A stretch of 64,000 bases of DNA from CAITNM01 sp021298215 (GTDB taxonomy: Bacteria; Pseudomonadota; Alphaproteobacteria; Paracaedibacterales; CAITNM01), in NCBI GenBank assembly GCA_046309815.1, contig JBKCOJ010000007.1, positions 1 through 64,000 of the forward strand, read 5' to 3'. Below the pieces are notes generated by a model. It searched no databases. It was given only the letters and a program-made list of their open reading frames with translations, and was not told the origin of the DNA. This document shows positions 44,323-53,650 of the stretch, in pieces; the stretch's first letter is position 1; each line of letters begins with the position of its first letter. The position numbers and the translations under genes are program-made.

Positions 44323-45471
44323 TTAGGATTCCTCAGCCATCAGTTCATGCAGTTGTTGTTCGGTGATGCCTAAAATGTCACAAATATCTTCGGTTTTCAT
44401 TTCTTTATTTTGCATGCGTGTAATTGCTGCGCGTTTTGTTCTTTTTTCACCAACTTTTTCGCCTTCTTCACGTTCCACCGCCAGAGTTGCCGCATAAAGA
44501 TCTCGATTCGCTAAATTCTCTCTGTATTCACCCGTCACTCTCGGACTCCATTGCTGTAAATCTAAACGGTTTAAGGCGTTGTATATGGCAACAGGCATTA
44601 TTCCTGTACCTTCGTTATACCATTCTGCTACTTTTGCTGATGTGTACTCCTGCGCATGATGTAAGACACTCACCCACCAATCCGCCATCGTAAAATCTGC
44701 CTGTGGCGGAAACAACGATTTTGTTCTTTCCGCACGTGGTAACTCCACTTGGATCATCTGCAAATAATCAATTTGCTGTCCCGATTTATCCGTTAAAACA
44801 TAGTGCTTAATAAATTGCTCTGTTGGTAATGGGTGTTCTTTTACTCTATCCACTAAAGTATCTGGCACCTCTGCCTTAAGACCACGAATGCGATTCGTGT
44901 CATAATCTAAAATTTGTAAGGCAATTACTGGTTTTAGGTTAATATACCAATTCTCAGCACTGAGTTGCCTTTCTGATAATTGGCGCGCATAAATTCCACA
45001 CGCATAAAATAAAGCTCGCTCATCAAACATCACATGACGCTGCGCCTGCATTTCGATAATGTAATGAACCCCGCTTTGCGATGTCACGTGCAAATCCATG
45101 AAGGTCTGTTTCTCTCCCGGGTGCCTAAGCGCTGGGATAGCAACAGGGGCTTCCTCAACTTCCACCACTGGGTCGCCCCTGAAGGGAGGAATAAAGCAAT
45201 TTAAGAAAGAAATCACAATTGAAGGGTCACTTCCCATCGATAAAGATAACATATGCTTAAAAGCGGTATCGGTGGTAGCAATCGCGTAGTGATAGTCGCC
45301 AAGCTGATGCAACAATGCTTCTTTGACAACTTCATCGGAAGATTGTTCGATGGTGCGTTTGCGTGATAGTCCTTCTGGATCTTTTGATTCCATCGCAAAG
45401 GAAGAACCAAGAGCAACACAAATGCCAAAAATAAAAAACTTCTGTAAAAATTGTTGGTTTTTTTTAACCAT
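44323..45471 (-). CDS. Rpn-family nuclease with a signal peptide
   Basis: A 382-residue member of the Rpn/PD-(D/E)xK transposase-like nuclease family. The core is DTAFKHML with Asp68, FMDLHV with Asp126 and IIEMQAQ with Glu140 and Gln142, the usual Rpn active site. The C-terminal part ends in a helical region with LGITEQQLHEL. Residues 1-26 look like a Sec signal peptide (FLQKFFIFGICVALGSSFA), which is unusual because Rpn proteins act on DNA in the cytoplasm. I use ATG 45471, with GAGGAG about nine bases upstream. A frame from 45510 adds 13 residues and keeps the hydrophobic segment. It could be a host-directed DNase or a domesticated transposon gene with a chance hydrophobic N-terminus. Confidence 0.75.
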   Translation of the reverse strand: MVKKNQQFLQKFFIFGICVALGSSFAMESKDPEGLSRKRTIEQSSDEVVKEALLHQLGDYHYAIATTDTAFKHMLSLSMGSDPSIVISFLNCFIPPFRGDPVVEVEEAPVAIPALRHPGEKQTFMDLHVTSQSGVHYIIEMQAQRHVMFDERALFYACGIYARQLSERQLSAENWYINLKPVIALQILDYDTNRIRGLKAEVPDTLVDRVKEHPLPTEQFIKHYVLTDKSGQQIDYLQMIQVELPRAERTKSLFPPQADFTMADWWVSVLHHAQEYTSAKVAEWYNEGTGIMPVAIYNALNRLDLQQWSPRVTGEYRENLANRDLYAATLAVEREEGEKVGEKRTKRAAITRMQNKEMKTEDICDILGITEQQLHELMAEES

Positions 45472-45631
45472 CGCGTTGTTCTCCTCGCCAGCTCTCCCCT
45501 GTCTTCCCATTACTACATTTCTCTTGTTCTTTCAAGAAAAAATGAGAAAAGCTAGGCATCTACATACTTTAGCTATTGTGCAGAAAAGCTATTCGACTTA
45601 CCATTAAATGAGGTATTAAAAATCCAAATGC

Positions 45632-47440
45632 ATGGCAAAAGTCGACGACTCATTAGTTCGCTATTACCAAGAAGAGCTTGATTACTTACGTTCAAGCGGA
45701 AAAGAGTTTGCCAAACAATATCCAAAAATTGCGCGACGCCTCGAATTAACGGATGGAGAGTCCCCAGATCCACAGGTGGAAAGGCTGCTTGAATCATTTG
45801 CTTTTCTAACGGGACGTTTGAGTAGAGCGATTGATGATCGATTTCCGCAAACAGCGCAGGCTTTATTGAGTGTTTTGTATCCTCATCTGGTTAATCCTAT
45901 TCCAGCGATGGCAATTGCAAAACTACATGTTGATCATAGTCAAATTCCAGCAGATAAAGGGTATTATCTTGAGAAAGGCACGAAGCTTTTAGCGCATTCA
46001 GTTGAGGATGTGCAGTGCCAATTTCAAACAGTTTATAACACCCATCTTTGGCCTTTAAATATTCAAAAAGTTGAGCTGGTAGCAAGAGATGCTTTCACTT
46101 TTGAACACTCACCTCAACATCATTGGCTTTTAAAAATGACGATTCATTCAAAAAATTCGCCAATAAAAGCGATGAATGTGGATAATTTATTAGTGCATAT
46201 TTCGTGTAATTGGATAAAAGCAAATTTGTTTTATGAAGCGTTATTTAGTGAATGCGCTGGCAAACTGTATGTTGCAACGGATGAAAAAATAACGGCTGTA
46301 GAAGCGTGTACGCTGGAGCCTGTTGGCTATAAGCGTGATGAATTACCCCTTCCTGTTCCTGATTATAGTTTGCATCATTATGCGCTGTTTCAAGAGTACT
46401 TCCATTTCAGTGAAAAATTTTTATTCTTTCGTATTGCAGGATTGCAAAAAGCCATTGCAGCGCTGGCCCCGCAGCAGGAAATGCATCTTTTAATTCCTTT
46501 AAAAAATGCCATGGTTTTTCAGCAAAAAGGAATTGATGCATCGGTATTTTCGTTGAACTGCTTGCCAGTTGTGAACTTATTTGAGCGGCCTTCTGATCCG
46601 ATACGTATTCATCATCGCCATTTACGTTATCGTTTAATCCCTGACATACGCCGAGAACGCACGAGCGAAGTGTACAGCGTTCAGCATGTGGAAGGCATTG
46701 AAGAAAAGACGCAAAAAGTCATTGAGTATAAGCCGTATTATGGTCTTGAAACGCGTGATAATGAAGGGTTCTTTTGGACTGCTCAACGTGTGCCAGCGGG
46801 TCTTAGAGGACTGCCAGGAACTGATGTGTATTTATCCTTTATCAACCGAAATTTTAATCCTATTAAGGCGAAAGACGTTGTTGTAACGGCAAAAATTTTG
46901 TGCACCAATCGGTATCTGGCAGATCAATTAGCTGCTGGCTCGCTGCTGCAACCAGAGGGCAAAGCGCCGGTTTTAAAGATTACGCTATTGAATAAGCCCA
47001 CTTCGCAAAATTACACGATGCTGGATGGAGAGAGTTTGTGGATGTTGATATCGCAGCTTTCGACCAATTATTTAGGCGTGCTTAATGTTAATCAAGGCTT
47101 AAATTCTTTGAAAGAATTTTTGTATCTTTTTGCGAGTCGTTACCCCGATAAACCTGCGTCTTCTATTGAAGATTTGAAAAATATGACCATTAGCCAGATA
47201 ACGAGGCGCTTTGGTGCGGATGCGTGGCGTGGTTTTGTGCAAGGCTATAAGGTGCAGCTTGAGATGGAAAAAACGAATCATGAAGGCGGCAGTAATTTGA
47301 TTTTGGGAACGATTTTGAATGCATATTTTAGCTCAACAGTCAGTTGGAATAGCTTTGTCGAGTGCAGTTTGAATGATGGCAAAAATAATGGAGAATGGAT
47401 GCAATGGCAGCCCCAGCCCGGCGTGCAAACGCAGTTGTAA
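45632..47440 (+). CDS. tssF: Type VI secretion baseplate protein TssF
   Basis: A 602-residue baseplate wedge protein. It opens with the family start YYQEELDYLRSSGKEFAKQYP (residues 11-31, quoted in part) and RLELTDGESPDPQVERLLESFAF, followed by the LLSVLYPHLVNPIPAM block. It works with TssG, TssE and TssK around the VgrG spike. It overlaps tssG by about 40 bases, so the two are translationally coupled. No tssE lies upstream; the gene before it is the divergent Rpn-type nuclease. Confidence 0.94.
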   Translation: MAKVDDSLVRYYQEELDYLRSSGKEFAKQYPKIARRLELTDGESPDPQVERLLESFAFLTGRLSRAIDDRFPQTAQALLSVLYPHLVNPIPAMAIAKLHVDHSQIPADKGYYLEKGTKLLAHSVEDVQCQFQTVYNTHLWPLNIQKVELVARDAFTFEHSPQHHWLLKMTIHSKNSPIKAMNVDNLLVHISCNWIKANLFYEALFSECAGKLYVATDEKITAVEACTLEPVGYKRDELPLPVPDYSLHHYALFQEYFHFSEKFLFFRIAGLQKAIAALAPQQEMHLLIPLKNAMVFQQKGIDASVFSLNCLPVVNLFERPSDPIRIHHRHLRYRLIPDIRRERTSEVYSVQHVEGIEEKTQKVIEYKPYYGLETRDNEGFFWTAQRVPAGLRGLPGTDVYLSFINRNFNPIKAKDVVVTAKILCTNRYLADQLAAGSLLQPEGKAPVLKITLLNKPTSQNYTMLDGESLWMLISQLSTNYLGVLNVNQGLNSLKEFLYLFASRYPDKPASSIEDLKNMTISQITRRFGADAWRGFVQGYKVQLEMEKTNHEGGSNLILGTILNAYFSSTVSWNSFVECSLNDGKNNGEWMQWQPQPGVQTQL

Positions 47441-48408
47441 AGCAATCTCTTCCCGAACAGGTTTTAGAAACGCCTGAAGCGTTTGATCTGGATCAGCTGA
47501 TTTATATTATCGAATCGTTGCGCACAAATGTGGCGCCGCTTGGCGAAGCTACCAATCCTCAAAAAGAGGCCGTGCGGCTTCGAAGCCCTATTACCATGCA
47601 CCAAGAAGGTACTGAAGTTAATCGTTTGGAGGTGAAAAATACACTTTCAAAAGTGCCCGAGATTTATATTAATACGCTGAGCCTTGCGGGTGTAAATGGC
47701 CCGTTACCGACGCCTTATACGGAAAAGCTGCTTGAGCAAATGAAGCAAAAGGATTTTGCGGGCGCGCATTTTTTGGATATTTTTCATCACCGTTTGGCAT
47801 CGATGTGGCATCGCTTGCGCAAGCGTACCTACCCTCACCTTTTCAAAAGTCCGCCAGCGCAAACACCGATTGGGAAGCTGCAAGAAAATTTGAGTGGTTT
47901 TGCGCAGCAAGGAGACGTTGATCATACGTTGTTTTTCGATCATTTTTGGAAGCGATCGAGATCGCTTGCAGGCCTGTTACAAATGGTGAAAACATTTTTT
48001 GGCGTGGAAGCATCGATTAGCCCATTTGAGGGGGCATGGCGAAAGGTGGATGCGGCGGAGGGAAGCCGGATTGGTAAGCGAGGACAGTTTCAGGTTTTGG
48101 GCAAAGATGCCATTTTGGGTCTGCGGTGCTGGGATCAGGCGGCAGGATTTACGATTGAGGTGGCTCCTCTTGATTGGGAGGCATTGCAGGGATTTTTACC
48201 GTTTAAAAGCAATGCGCTGGGTGGAGGAAATTTTTATAAGCTGAAACAGCTGGTGGTGAGTTATATGGGAACATTGCCGAGGGTGTTTTTAAAGCTTTCG
48301 CTGAAAGAGGGTGAAAATCGTGGGGCGAGTTTAGACCACAACCATGGGCTTGGCTGGAACACATGGCTGAGTGGTGCGACGGCGGAGAGTGTGCGGGTAA
48401 GGGTTTAA
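47404..48408 (+). CDS. tssG: Type VI secretion baseplate protein TssG
   Basis: A 334-residue baseplate wedge protein, partner of TssF (usual stoichiometry two TssF to one TssG). Family features are the N-terminal LDQLIYIIESL, VRLRSPITM, the GVNGPLPTPYTE motif, and the central FLDIFHHRLASMWHRLRKR segment. I use ATG 47404, which has GGAG ten bases upstream; the ATG at 47395 is only one base from that site. It lies at the end of a short tssFG unit, with further T6SS genes apparently elsewhere in the genome. Confidence 0.92.
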   Translation: MAAPARRANAVVKQSLPEQVLETPEAFDLDQLIYIIESLRTNVAPLGEATNPQKEAVRLRSPITMHQEGTEVNRLEVKNTLSKVPEIYINTLSLAGVNGPLPTPYTEKLLEQMKQKDFAGAHFLDIFHHRLASMWHRLRKRTYPHLFKSPPAQTPIGKLQENLSGFAQQGDVDHTLFFDHFWKRSRSLAGLLQMVKTFFGVEASISPFEGAWRKVDAAEGSRIGKRGQFQVLGKDAILGLRCWDQAAGFTIEVAPLDWEALQGFLPFKSNALGGGNFYKLKQLVVSYMGTLPRVFLKLSLKEGENRGASLDHNHGLGWNTWLSGATAESVRVRV

Positions 48409-48419
48409 GAGAGGCTTAT

Positions 48420-49617
48420 TTAATATTCTCTTGAAAAATCAACTAATGAGCCATCTGCTTTAAACACGTACCTCAAATCCCCAGAACTAGCCGTGCTATA
48501 AATAGATTTTTTTGTTGTAAATATTGACCATTTTGGGTTTTTATCTATAGCCATGAACTCAAAAATAGGTGAAAGCTGTCCTTTTGCATATTCAATATCT
48601 TTAAAATCAGGAATACCAATTGTTACTGAATGTAAATCCTCAAGAAGAAAAACATCATTTTCGGTATCTCTTAAGCAATCAATTAAAATAAACTCCTGAA
48701 AGAGTGCTAAATCAGGATGCCCGTTATATCTATAACCTGCGCTAATTGCGACATGGTGAGGGCCCTTCTTACTTAACCATAATCCATCATTTGAACCATC
48801 TTTATCTTTTGCTCCGTGATGACTAAAGACAGACAATTGAACATTTTGAAGAGGTTGTTGATGAGGAGCTGCCGTTAAATTTTTCCTGCAATCTATCAAA
48901 TACCTCCTTGTAGCGATAGCTGACGCATCCCCCATAATTAAAATGTTTTTGCCATTTAAAGAAAGTCTTACGATAGCACTATTTGTGTTTTCATCATTCT
49001 CATAGGAGGTGCCTACACCCGCGTTAGCACATAAAATTGATAAAAATGTATGAGGATTATGAAGGCTTTCCGCATCTAAAAACCCATCTTTTAATAAAAG
49101 ATCTATCGCATAGTGGGTAATAAAATGGACAATTCTTGGGGGTAACCGATTTAAGACTTCTTCGTATAGTTCTTTGCCCTCTTCTTTCCACAAATAACTG
49201 TGTTGATTATCGCCTAATATAAATTGATTAGTGCGTAAAAATAATGTTGTATTGAGATTAAATAATTTAGCAAGGTGATGTTAAAAGATTAAGATGATCT
49301 TTATCACTGTGAGAAATAATAACCGTGATTTTTCCTGCATAATCTGGTAAATCTGCATGCACTTCACCTATTCCGAGAGCACAAGCAATACGGTTAATAA
49401 TTTCATTAGGAGTGTCTGAAGATGTACCAAAATCTACAACTACATAGGATCCATTCTTTTTATTTTTTAGAAGGGTATTACCTCCTTGCCCCACATTTTC
49501 AGCAATCACTTCGAAATTAGCACCATTGTTATAGCAATGATGAAAGTCAGCAGCGTCAAAACCTGATACCGCAAAAATAACCTGACAAAAAGCAATAATA
49601 ACTAAAAAGATAAGCAT
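48420..49617 (-). pseudogene. Secreted metallo-beta-lactamase-fold gene split by a frameshift
   Basis: Two frames on the minus strand belong together. The first (from 49617) has a signal peptide, then VVDFGTSSDTP and ISHSDKDHLNLL, the HxDxDH metal site of ComEC-like and related MBL-fold hydrolases. It stops at 49267. The next frame carries on directly in the phase that reads HLAKLFNLNTTLFL and continues to GDNQHSYLW. It then has NSAIVRLSLNGKNILIMGDA and SVFSHHGA, the second half of the same fold. The shift lies around 49270-49285 (minus strand CTTTTAACATCACC). Joined, they give a protein of about 398 residues. It follows a Sel1-like gene with a 16-base overlap. Assembly error is an alternative to real decay. 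Confidence 0.75.
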
Positions 49618-50960
49618 TTATCCCTCAATATGGCTTTCTGGTAGTTTTCGTAATTATTCACGTGTTGCTCTAACGCAAGGAAATTTTCTCTTCGATCAAT
49701 ACTCAATCCAGCAGCTTCAAGAAGGTTTCCGGCATAAATAAAACCTCTTTCTGCGGCGCGTGCTGCTATTGCTTCTATTTTATTCTGAATGTTTGTTATA
49801 GGCTCTAAATTATTTATTTTTTTTAAAATTTCTATTTGTTTTTCATACCCTTTATCAATTCCACCTTCTATATCAATTCCGCCTTCTGTTGCTTTTTTAT
49901 AGTGCTCTAGTGCTTGTTTAAGAGCGTGTACCCTTTTTTCCGGATCAATTTGTGAATATGCAAAATATTCAGTAAAGTCACCCGCGTCATAGGAAATTTC
50001 GGGGAATTCATTGGTTGTATTTTCAGCTAGAGAAGCTAGATAATATTCATTAGCTCTAACAAGATCACGAGGTGTAGAAATACCATATCTATGATATTGC
50101 GCAAGCTTCCACAAAGCATATGCTTTTATGCGCAAATGTAGTGAGTTACTAATAAAGTCATCCGCTTTTGATTGATCTTGTGTAAGAATCATAAAACCAT
50201 GCTCTATCAATCCTCGACGAGATCCTTGAGCAACCGCCATTTGAAATAAATTAGTTGCTAAATCAGATCTTCCTAAAAACTTATAGATGTATCCAGCATT
50301 TAAAAGCGTCGTGAGTTGTCTTCGCGCAAGATGAACTGTAGCAGAACTAGCATTAGCTACTTCTGCTTCTAAGTTACTGTAAAAGCTATTCTGTTTAGCT
50401 GTGTCATTTAAAATTTCTTTAGCCTTTTCTACAACCATACCGTTTTCTGTTGCAAAAGGTATAGAAAGCACTTGAGATAAATGCTGTTCTGTAGAAATTG
50501 TTTCAAGATTTACGTTTTTGTAGCTCCCCAAAATAAGAATATTTTTTGCAAGTTTAAACCCGAAGTCTGCTGATACTAAAATCAAAGCTCTCTCAAAAAA
50601 TGACAATTGATTAAAATTCGTCTTAAGGGTATTGGCAAAAAGATGGTGAGGAAAAAACAACGCTCCTATGAATTCTCCAACATTAGGCCTATCCCCTAGC
50701 ATTAACTTTGATTGAAGAACTTCATGAGGCTGTGATCTCATGTATCGGCAAATATCTTCTTCCACCATTGTTGATAGTGTACCATTCTTTTTGAATTTTT
50801 TTATAAGCTTTGCTTTTTGTTCAAAAAGAGTTACTAAATTTCTCGTTTTATTAAGTTCTACAGCAAGACTATCCGTGCCTGCAGCGATACCAACATTTGA
50901 TATAAGAAAAAATGAAAACCAAAATAAGACTAACTTACTGGGTTGCTCCTGGCTCAACAT
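49602..50960 (-). CDS. Secreted helical-repeat (Sel1/TPR-like) protein
   Basis: A 452-residue protein with a signal peptide (about residues 5-30). The middle (about 200-400) contains Sel1-like or TPR-like helical pairs such as LLNAGYIYKFLGRSDLATNLFQMAVAQGS (quoted in part), KAYALWKLAQYHRYG and RANEYYLASLAEN. Such repeats mediate protein contacts and are frequent in effectors. I place the start at 50960, with AGGA seven bases upstream; a frame from 51005 is possible. It overlaps the genes on both sides, so the three belong to one operon. Confidence 0.65.
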   Translation of the reverse strand: MLSQEQPSKLVLFWFSFFLISNVGIAAGTDSLAVELNKTRNLVTLFEQKAKLIKKFKKNGTLSTMVEEDICRYMRSQPHEVLQSKLMLGDRPNVGEFIGALFFPHHLFANTLKTNFNQLSFFERALILVSADFGFKLAKNILILGSYKNVNLETISTEQHLSQVLSIPFATENGMVVEKAKEILNDTAKQNSFYSNLEAEVANASSATVHLARRQLTTLLNAGYIYKFLGRSDLATNLFQMAVAQGSRRGLIEHGFMILTQDQSKADDFISNSLHLRIKAYALWKLAQYHRYGISTPRDLVRANEYYLASLAENTTNEFPEISYDAGDFTEYFAYSQIDPEKRVHALKQALEHYKKATEGGIDIEGGIDKGYEKQIEILKKINNLEPITNIQNKIEAIAARAAERGFIYAGNLLEAAGLSIDRRENFLALEQHVNNYENYQKAILRDKCLSF

Positions 50961-51351
50961 AATCAAATCCTGTTGCTTTATAAGCGGTATCAGGAACCCA
51001 ACCATTTATATGGATTCGCGCTCCACCATAATTTTTGAAATACCCCTCAAAAAGTACATTAAGATCTTGCAAATAGCCCTCAAGAATAGCGACTGTTAAT
51101 TCATTAGGAAGTTGTGATGAATCAGCAATAGAAAAATTCCTCTCCATGGTATCATCTTCATCAGGAGAAGCTATTATTATGTGAAAATTAACTGGTTTAT
51201 GTAATTCTTGGCTTTGAGACTTAAGATAATTCATACTTGCAGGACCAATTAAAAGATGTTGCGATTCAGGCGACTCTGAATCCATTGCGGATGCGGTACA
51301 CACAAAACCAAACAGGAATATCACAAAAAGTAACTGTTCAAACTTTTTCAT
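50935..51351 (-). CDS. Small secreted protein
   Basis: A 138-residue protein with a signal peptide (about residues 1-22, ending CTASA). The remainder has no recognised motif (SPESQHLLIGP, then VNFHIIIASPDEDD). It is the first gene of a three-gene operon with the Sel1-like and MBL-fold genes. Its stop overlaps the start of the next gene by 26 bases. Confidence 0.6.
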   Translation of the reverse strand: MKKFEQLLFVIFLFGFVCTASAMDSESPESQHLLIGPASMNYLKSQSQELHKPVNFHIIIASPDEDDTMERNFSIADSSQLPNELTVAILEGYLQDLNVLFEGYFKNYGGARIHINGWVPDTAYKATGFDYVEPGATQ

Positions 51352-51569
51352 TTTTTCCTCCCTTTTAATATTAATACAGAAAGTATTAATTTTTTATTTA
51401 GCCACTCTTACAATAATACCCATATCCGAAATTTCATGAAAAATAAAGGATTATCTTTAACGTAACATCGGGGAAGCATGTGCTACAAAGCTGAGGTTTC
51501 TTGGCTTGGATAAGGTTTGCTTACGCAGGCTTAGAATGACTTAATGAACGGCTGTGACTACTTTCAATA

Positions 51570-52442
51570 CTAGGCCTGGTCTTGCACGCTTTCGCTTGAT
51601 ATACTCATTCCTTCAATAGCGGTTACGATATCGTCCATTTCTTTTCCTGTTGATGCTACTTCATCAGATCTAGCTGGTGTCACTGAATTAGGTCTTGATA
51701 CATTCATTCCTTCAATACCCGTTATGATATCGTCAATTTCGTTTCCTATTGATACTACTTTATCAGGTTTATTAGGTACTGAAAGAAGAGTTTCTCCTTC
51801 AGCCTGCGGAGCAAGCCCATTTATCTCTATTCGTCGTCCATGGATGCTTGCTCTAATCTCTTCTGCAAATCTCTGTCGTATTACTGCACTAGGTCTAGCT
51901 GGTGTCCCTGAATTAGGTACTGAAAAAAGAGCGTCTCCTGCAGCCTGCGGAGCAAGCTCATTTAAAAAATTCTCCATTTGCCCATTGATGCTTGCTCTAA
52001 TCTCTTCTGCAAATCCCTGCGCTACTGCATTAGACATAGCTGGTGTCATCGTACTGAGTCCAGGGTTTCCCAGTAATTCCGCAAAAGCACTTCTAAATTG
52101 CCCTCTTGATGCCGCTGTATCAGGTCTAGCTGGTGTCACTGAATTAGGTACTGAAAAAAGGTCTTCTCCTTCAGCCTGCGGAGCAAGTCCATTTAGAAAA
52201 TCCCCTACTCTAGCTGGCGCTAAATAATTATCCACTACTTCCTGTATACGAACTGCTTGCTCTCTTTGCACTCTAGCTACTACCCGTTGTATAAGCCTAA
52301 CTTCTTGCCTTGTTGGCCCTGATATATTCGTTCTTCCAATACCAGATGCGAAATCTTCAAATTCACGTCTTTCTCCAGCCTTGGCGGGCGACATATAAAC
52401 CGAGCAGTAAAATATGATCAACATCAAAAATTTGGTTTGCAT
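51570..52442 (-). CDS. Secreted repetitive protein (APQAEG/SVPN repeats)
   Basis: A 290-residue protein that begins with the signal peptide MQTKFLMLIIFYCSVYMSP, nearly identical to that of the next upstream gene at 53524. The mature part contains imperfect repeats with NGLAPQAEGE, LFSVPN, VTPAR and EEIRASI or DDIxTxIEGM, spaced about 45-75 residues. The composition (Ala, Pro, Glu) suggests extended linkers joined to short helices. It belongs to no known family. The longer ATG at 52457 lacks a ribosome site; ATG 52442 has AAGGA before it. Confidence 0.65.
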   Translation of the reverse strand: MQTKFLMLIIFYCSVYMSPAKAGERREFEDFASGIGRTNISGPTRQEVRLIQRVVARVQREQAVRIQEVVDNYLAPARVGDFLNGLAPQAEGEDLFSVPNSVTPARPDTAASRGQFRSAFAELLGNPGLSTMTPAMSNAVAQGFAEEIRASINGQMENFLNELAPQAAGDALFSVPNSGTPARPSAVIRQRFAEEIRASIHGRRIEINGLAPQAEGETLLSVPNKPDKVVSIGNEIDDIITGIEGMNVSRPNSVTPARSDEVASTGKEMDDIVTAIEGMSISSESVQDQA

Positions 52443-52535
52443 AATACTATCCTTCATTTTAAAAATTCAGTATTGCGAAATAAAAAACTGCTTATTGATA
52501 GCATAAAGGCACTTAATTTACCACCATTTTTAAAA
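52381..52535 (-). repeat. Promoter and signal-peptide cassette, copy 1
   Basis: This 155-base stretch aligns without gaps to 53463-53617, with about nine in ten bases identical by eye. It covers the last codons of the signal peptide, the start codons and the upstream region. Homology stops in the mature coding part, so the copies share expression signals and export signal but not the protein that follows. Confidence 0.85.
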
Positions 52536-52539
52536 AACC

Positions 52540-52665
52540 TGGATTCTTACGCCTGCTGGCGCAGGCTCAGAATGACGAGGGAATTTATATCCCTAGATCC
52601 TCGGACTGCAGCGCTTTCGCGCTTTGCCAGGGATGACAAAGGGACTCCCTTCACAAGAATGACAA
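52540..52665. repeat. Palindromic repeat cluster
   Basis: CCTGCTGGCGCAGG is followed by CTCAGAATGACG, and then CAGCGCTTTCGCGCTTTG by CCAGGGATGACA. These are the same families as at 6211 and 60,380. They fill the gap between two secreted-protein genes. Confidence 0.6.
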
Positions 52666-52672
52666 CTTGTGC

Positions 52673-53524
52673 TTAATCAGCTCGTCTTGGCGGCTTAAGT
52701 GCGGAAAGACGTTTAATGATTTTTTGGTTACTCGAACGAGCTATTGTAGTCATTCTAAAGAGACCACTAACTGCTGTTTGATTACCCAAATTAGCGGCTC
52801 TTGCACAATAACTAATTCCTTCCGACAGATCTCTTTCAATGCCTTCTGCACCGTTAAAAAGGTAGATCGAGTAGTCATACAGCATCTTCGGTAGATCCTC
52901 TCGAGCTTTATCATTTCCTAATTTTTCTGCTCTTTCACAATATCCAATTGCCGCCAGCATATCTTTCTCAACACCTTCTTTCCCTTTAAAAAGGCACATT
53001 GAGTAGCTATACAACATCTGTGGTAGATATTCTTTTGCTTTACTATTTCCTAGTTCTGCAGCTCTTTCACAATAGCTAATTGCCTCTGGTATATTTTTTT
53101 CAACACCTTCTTCACCTTTTAAAAGGTAAATTGAATATCTATACAGCATCTTTGGCAGTTGCTCTTGAGCTTTACTATCTCCTAGTAGATTTGCAAGTCT
53201 TTCACAATATTCAATTGCCCTTGGTATATTTTTTTCAACACCATTTCCACCTTCTAAAAGTAGATATATCTCTTTATGCAACATTCTTAGAGTTTGGCTA
53301 TTTTCTCGTCTAACTTCTTCCAAAAAAGTAGATGTTGTAGATGTTTCTGGTATATCAGCTTCTAAAAGAACTGGCTCTCTTCTTTCAATACTACGTTTAG
53401 CTATCTCTGATATATCTCGTATATTCGAGACGATATCTTCAAATTTGCCCTCTGCTGCGGCCTTGGCTGGCGACATATAAACAGCGCAGTAAAAGATGAT
53501 CAACATCAAAAATTTGGTTTGCAT
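52673..53524 (-). CDS. Secreted Sel1-repeat protein
   Basis: A 283-residue protein with the shared signal peptide MQTKFLMLIIFYCAVYMSP. Its core consists of four tandem 44-residue units of the Sel1-like type, each reading MLYxYSxxLxKGxEGVEKx then AIxYCERAxxLGNxKA (about residues 80-260). The repeats form an alpha solenoid for protein binding. Sel1-like secreted proteins (LpnE, EnhC and others) affect host-cell entry and trafficking in intracellular bacteria, which makes a similar role possible here. The start at 53524 is chosen by analogy with its neighbour. Confidence 0.8.
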   Translation of the reverse strand: MQTKFLMLIIFYCAVYMSPAKAAAEGKFEDIVSNIRDISEIAKRSIERREPVLLEADIPETSTTSTFLEEVRRENSQTLRMLHKEIYLLLEGGNGVEKNIPRAIEYCERLANLLGDSKAQEQLPKMLYRYSIYLLKGEEGVEKNIPEAISYCERAAELGNSKAKEYLPQMLYSYSMCLFKGKEGVEKDMLAAIGYCERAEKLGNDKAREDLPKMLYDYSIYLFNGAEGIERDLSEGISYCARAANLGNQTAVSGLFRMTTIARSSNQKIIKRLSALKPPRRAD

Positions 53525-53617
53525 AATACTATTCTTCATTTTAAAAATTCAGTATTGCGAAATAAAAAACTGGTTATTGATAGCATATAGTGCACTGATT
53601 TGCCATCATTTTTCATA
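53463..53617 (-). repeat. Promoter and signal-peptide cassette, copy 2
   Basis: Gap-free duplicate of 52381-52535, covering the promoter side, the start codons and the signal-peptide codons of the Sel1 gene. Differences are scattered single-base changes. Confidence 0.85.
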
Positions 53618-53650
53618 AGCGAAAGAGTGTGTGAAGGTTCGGCCCTGAGG

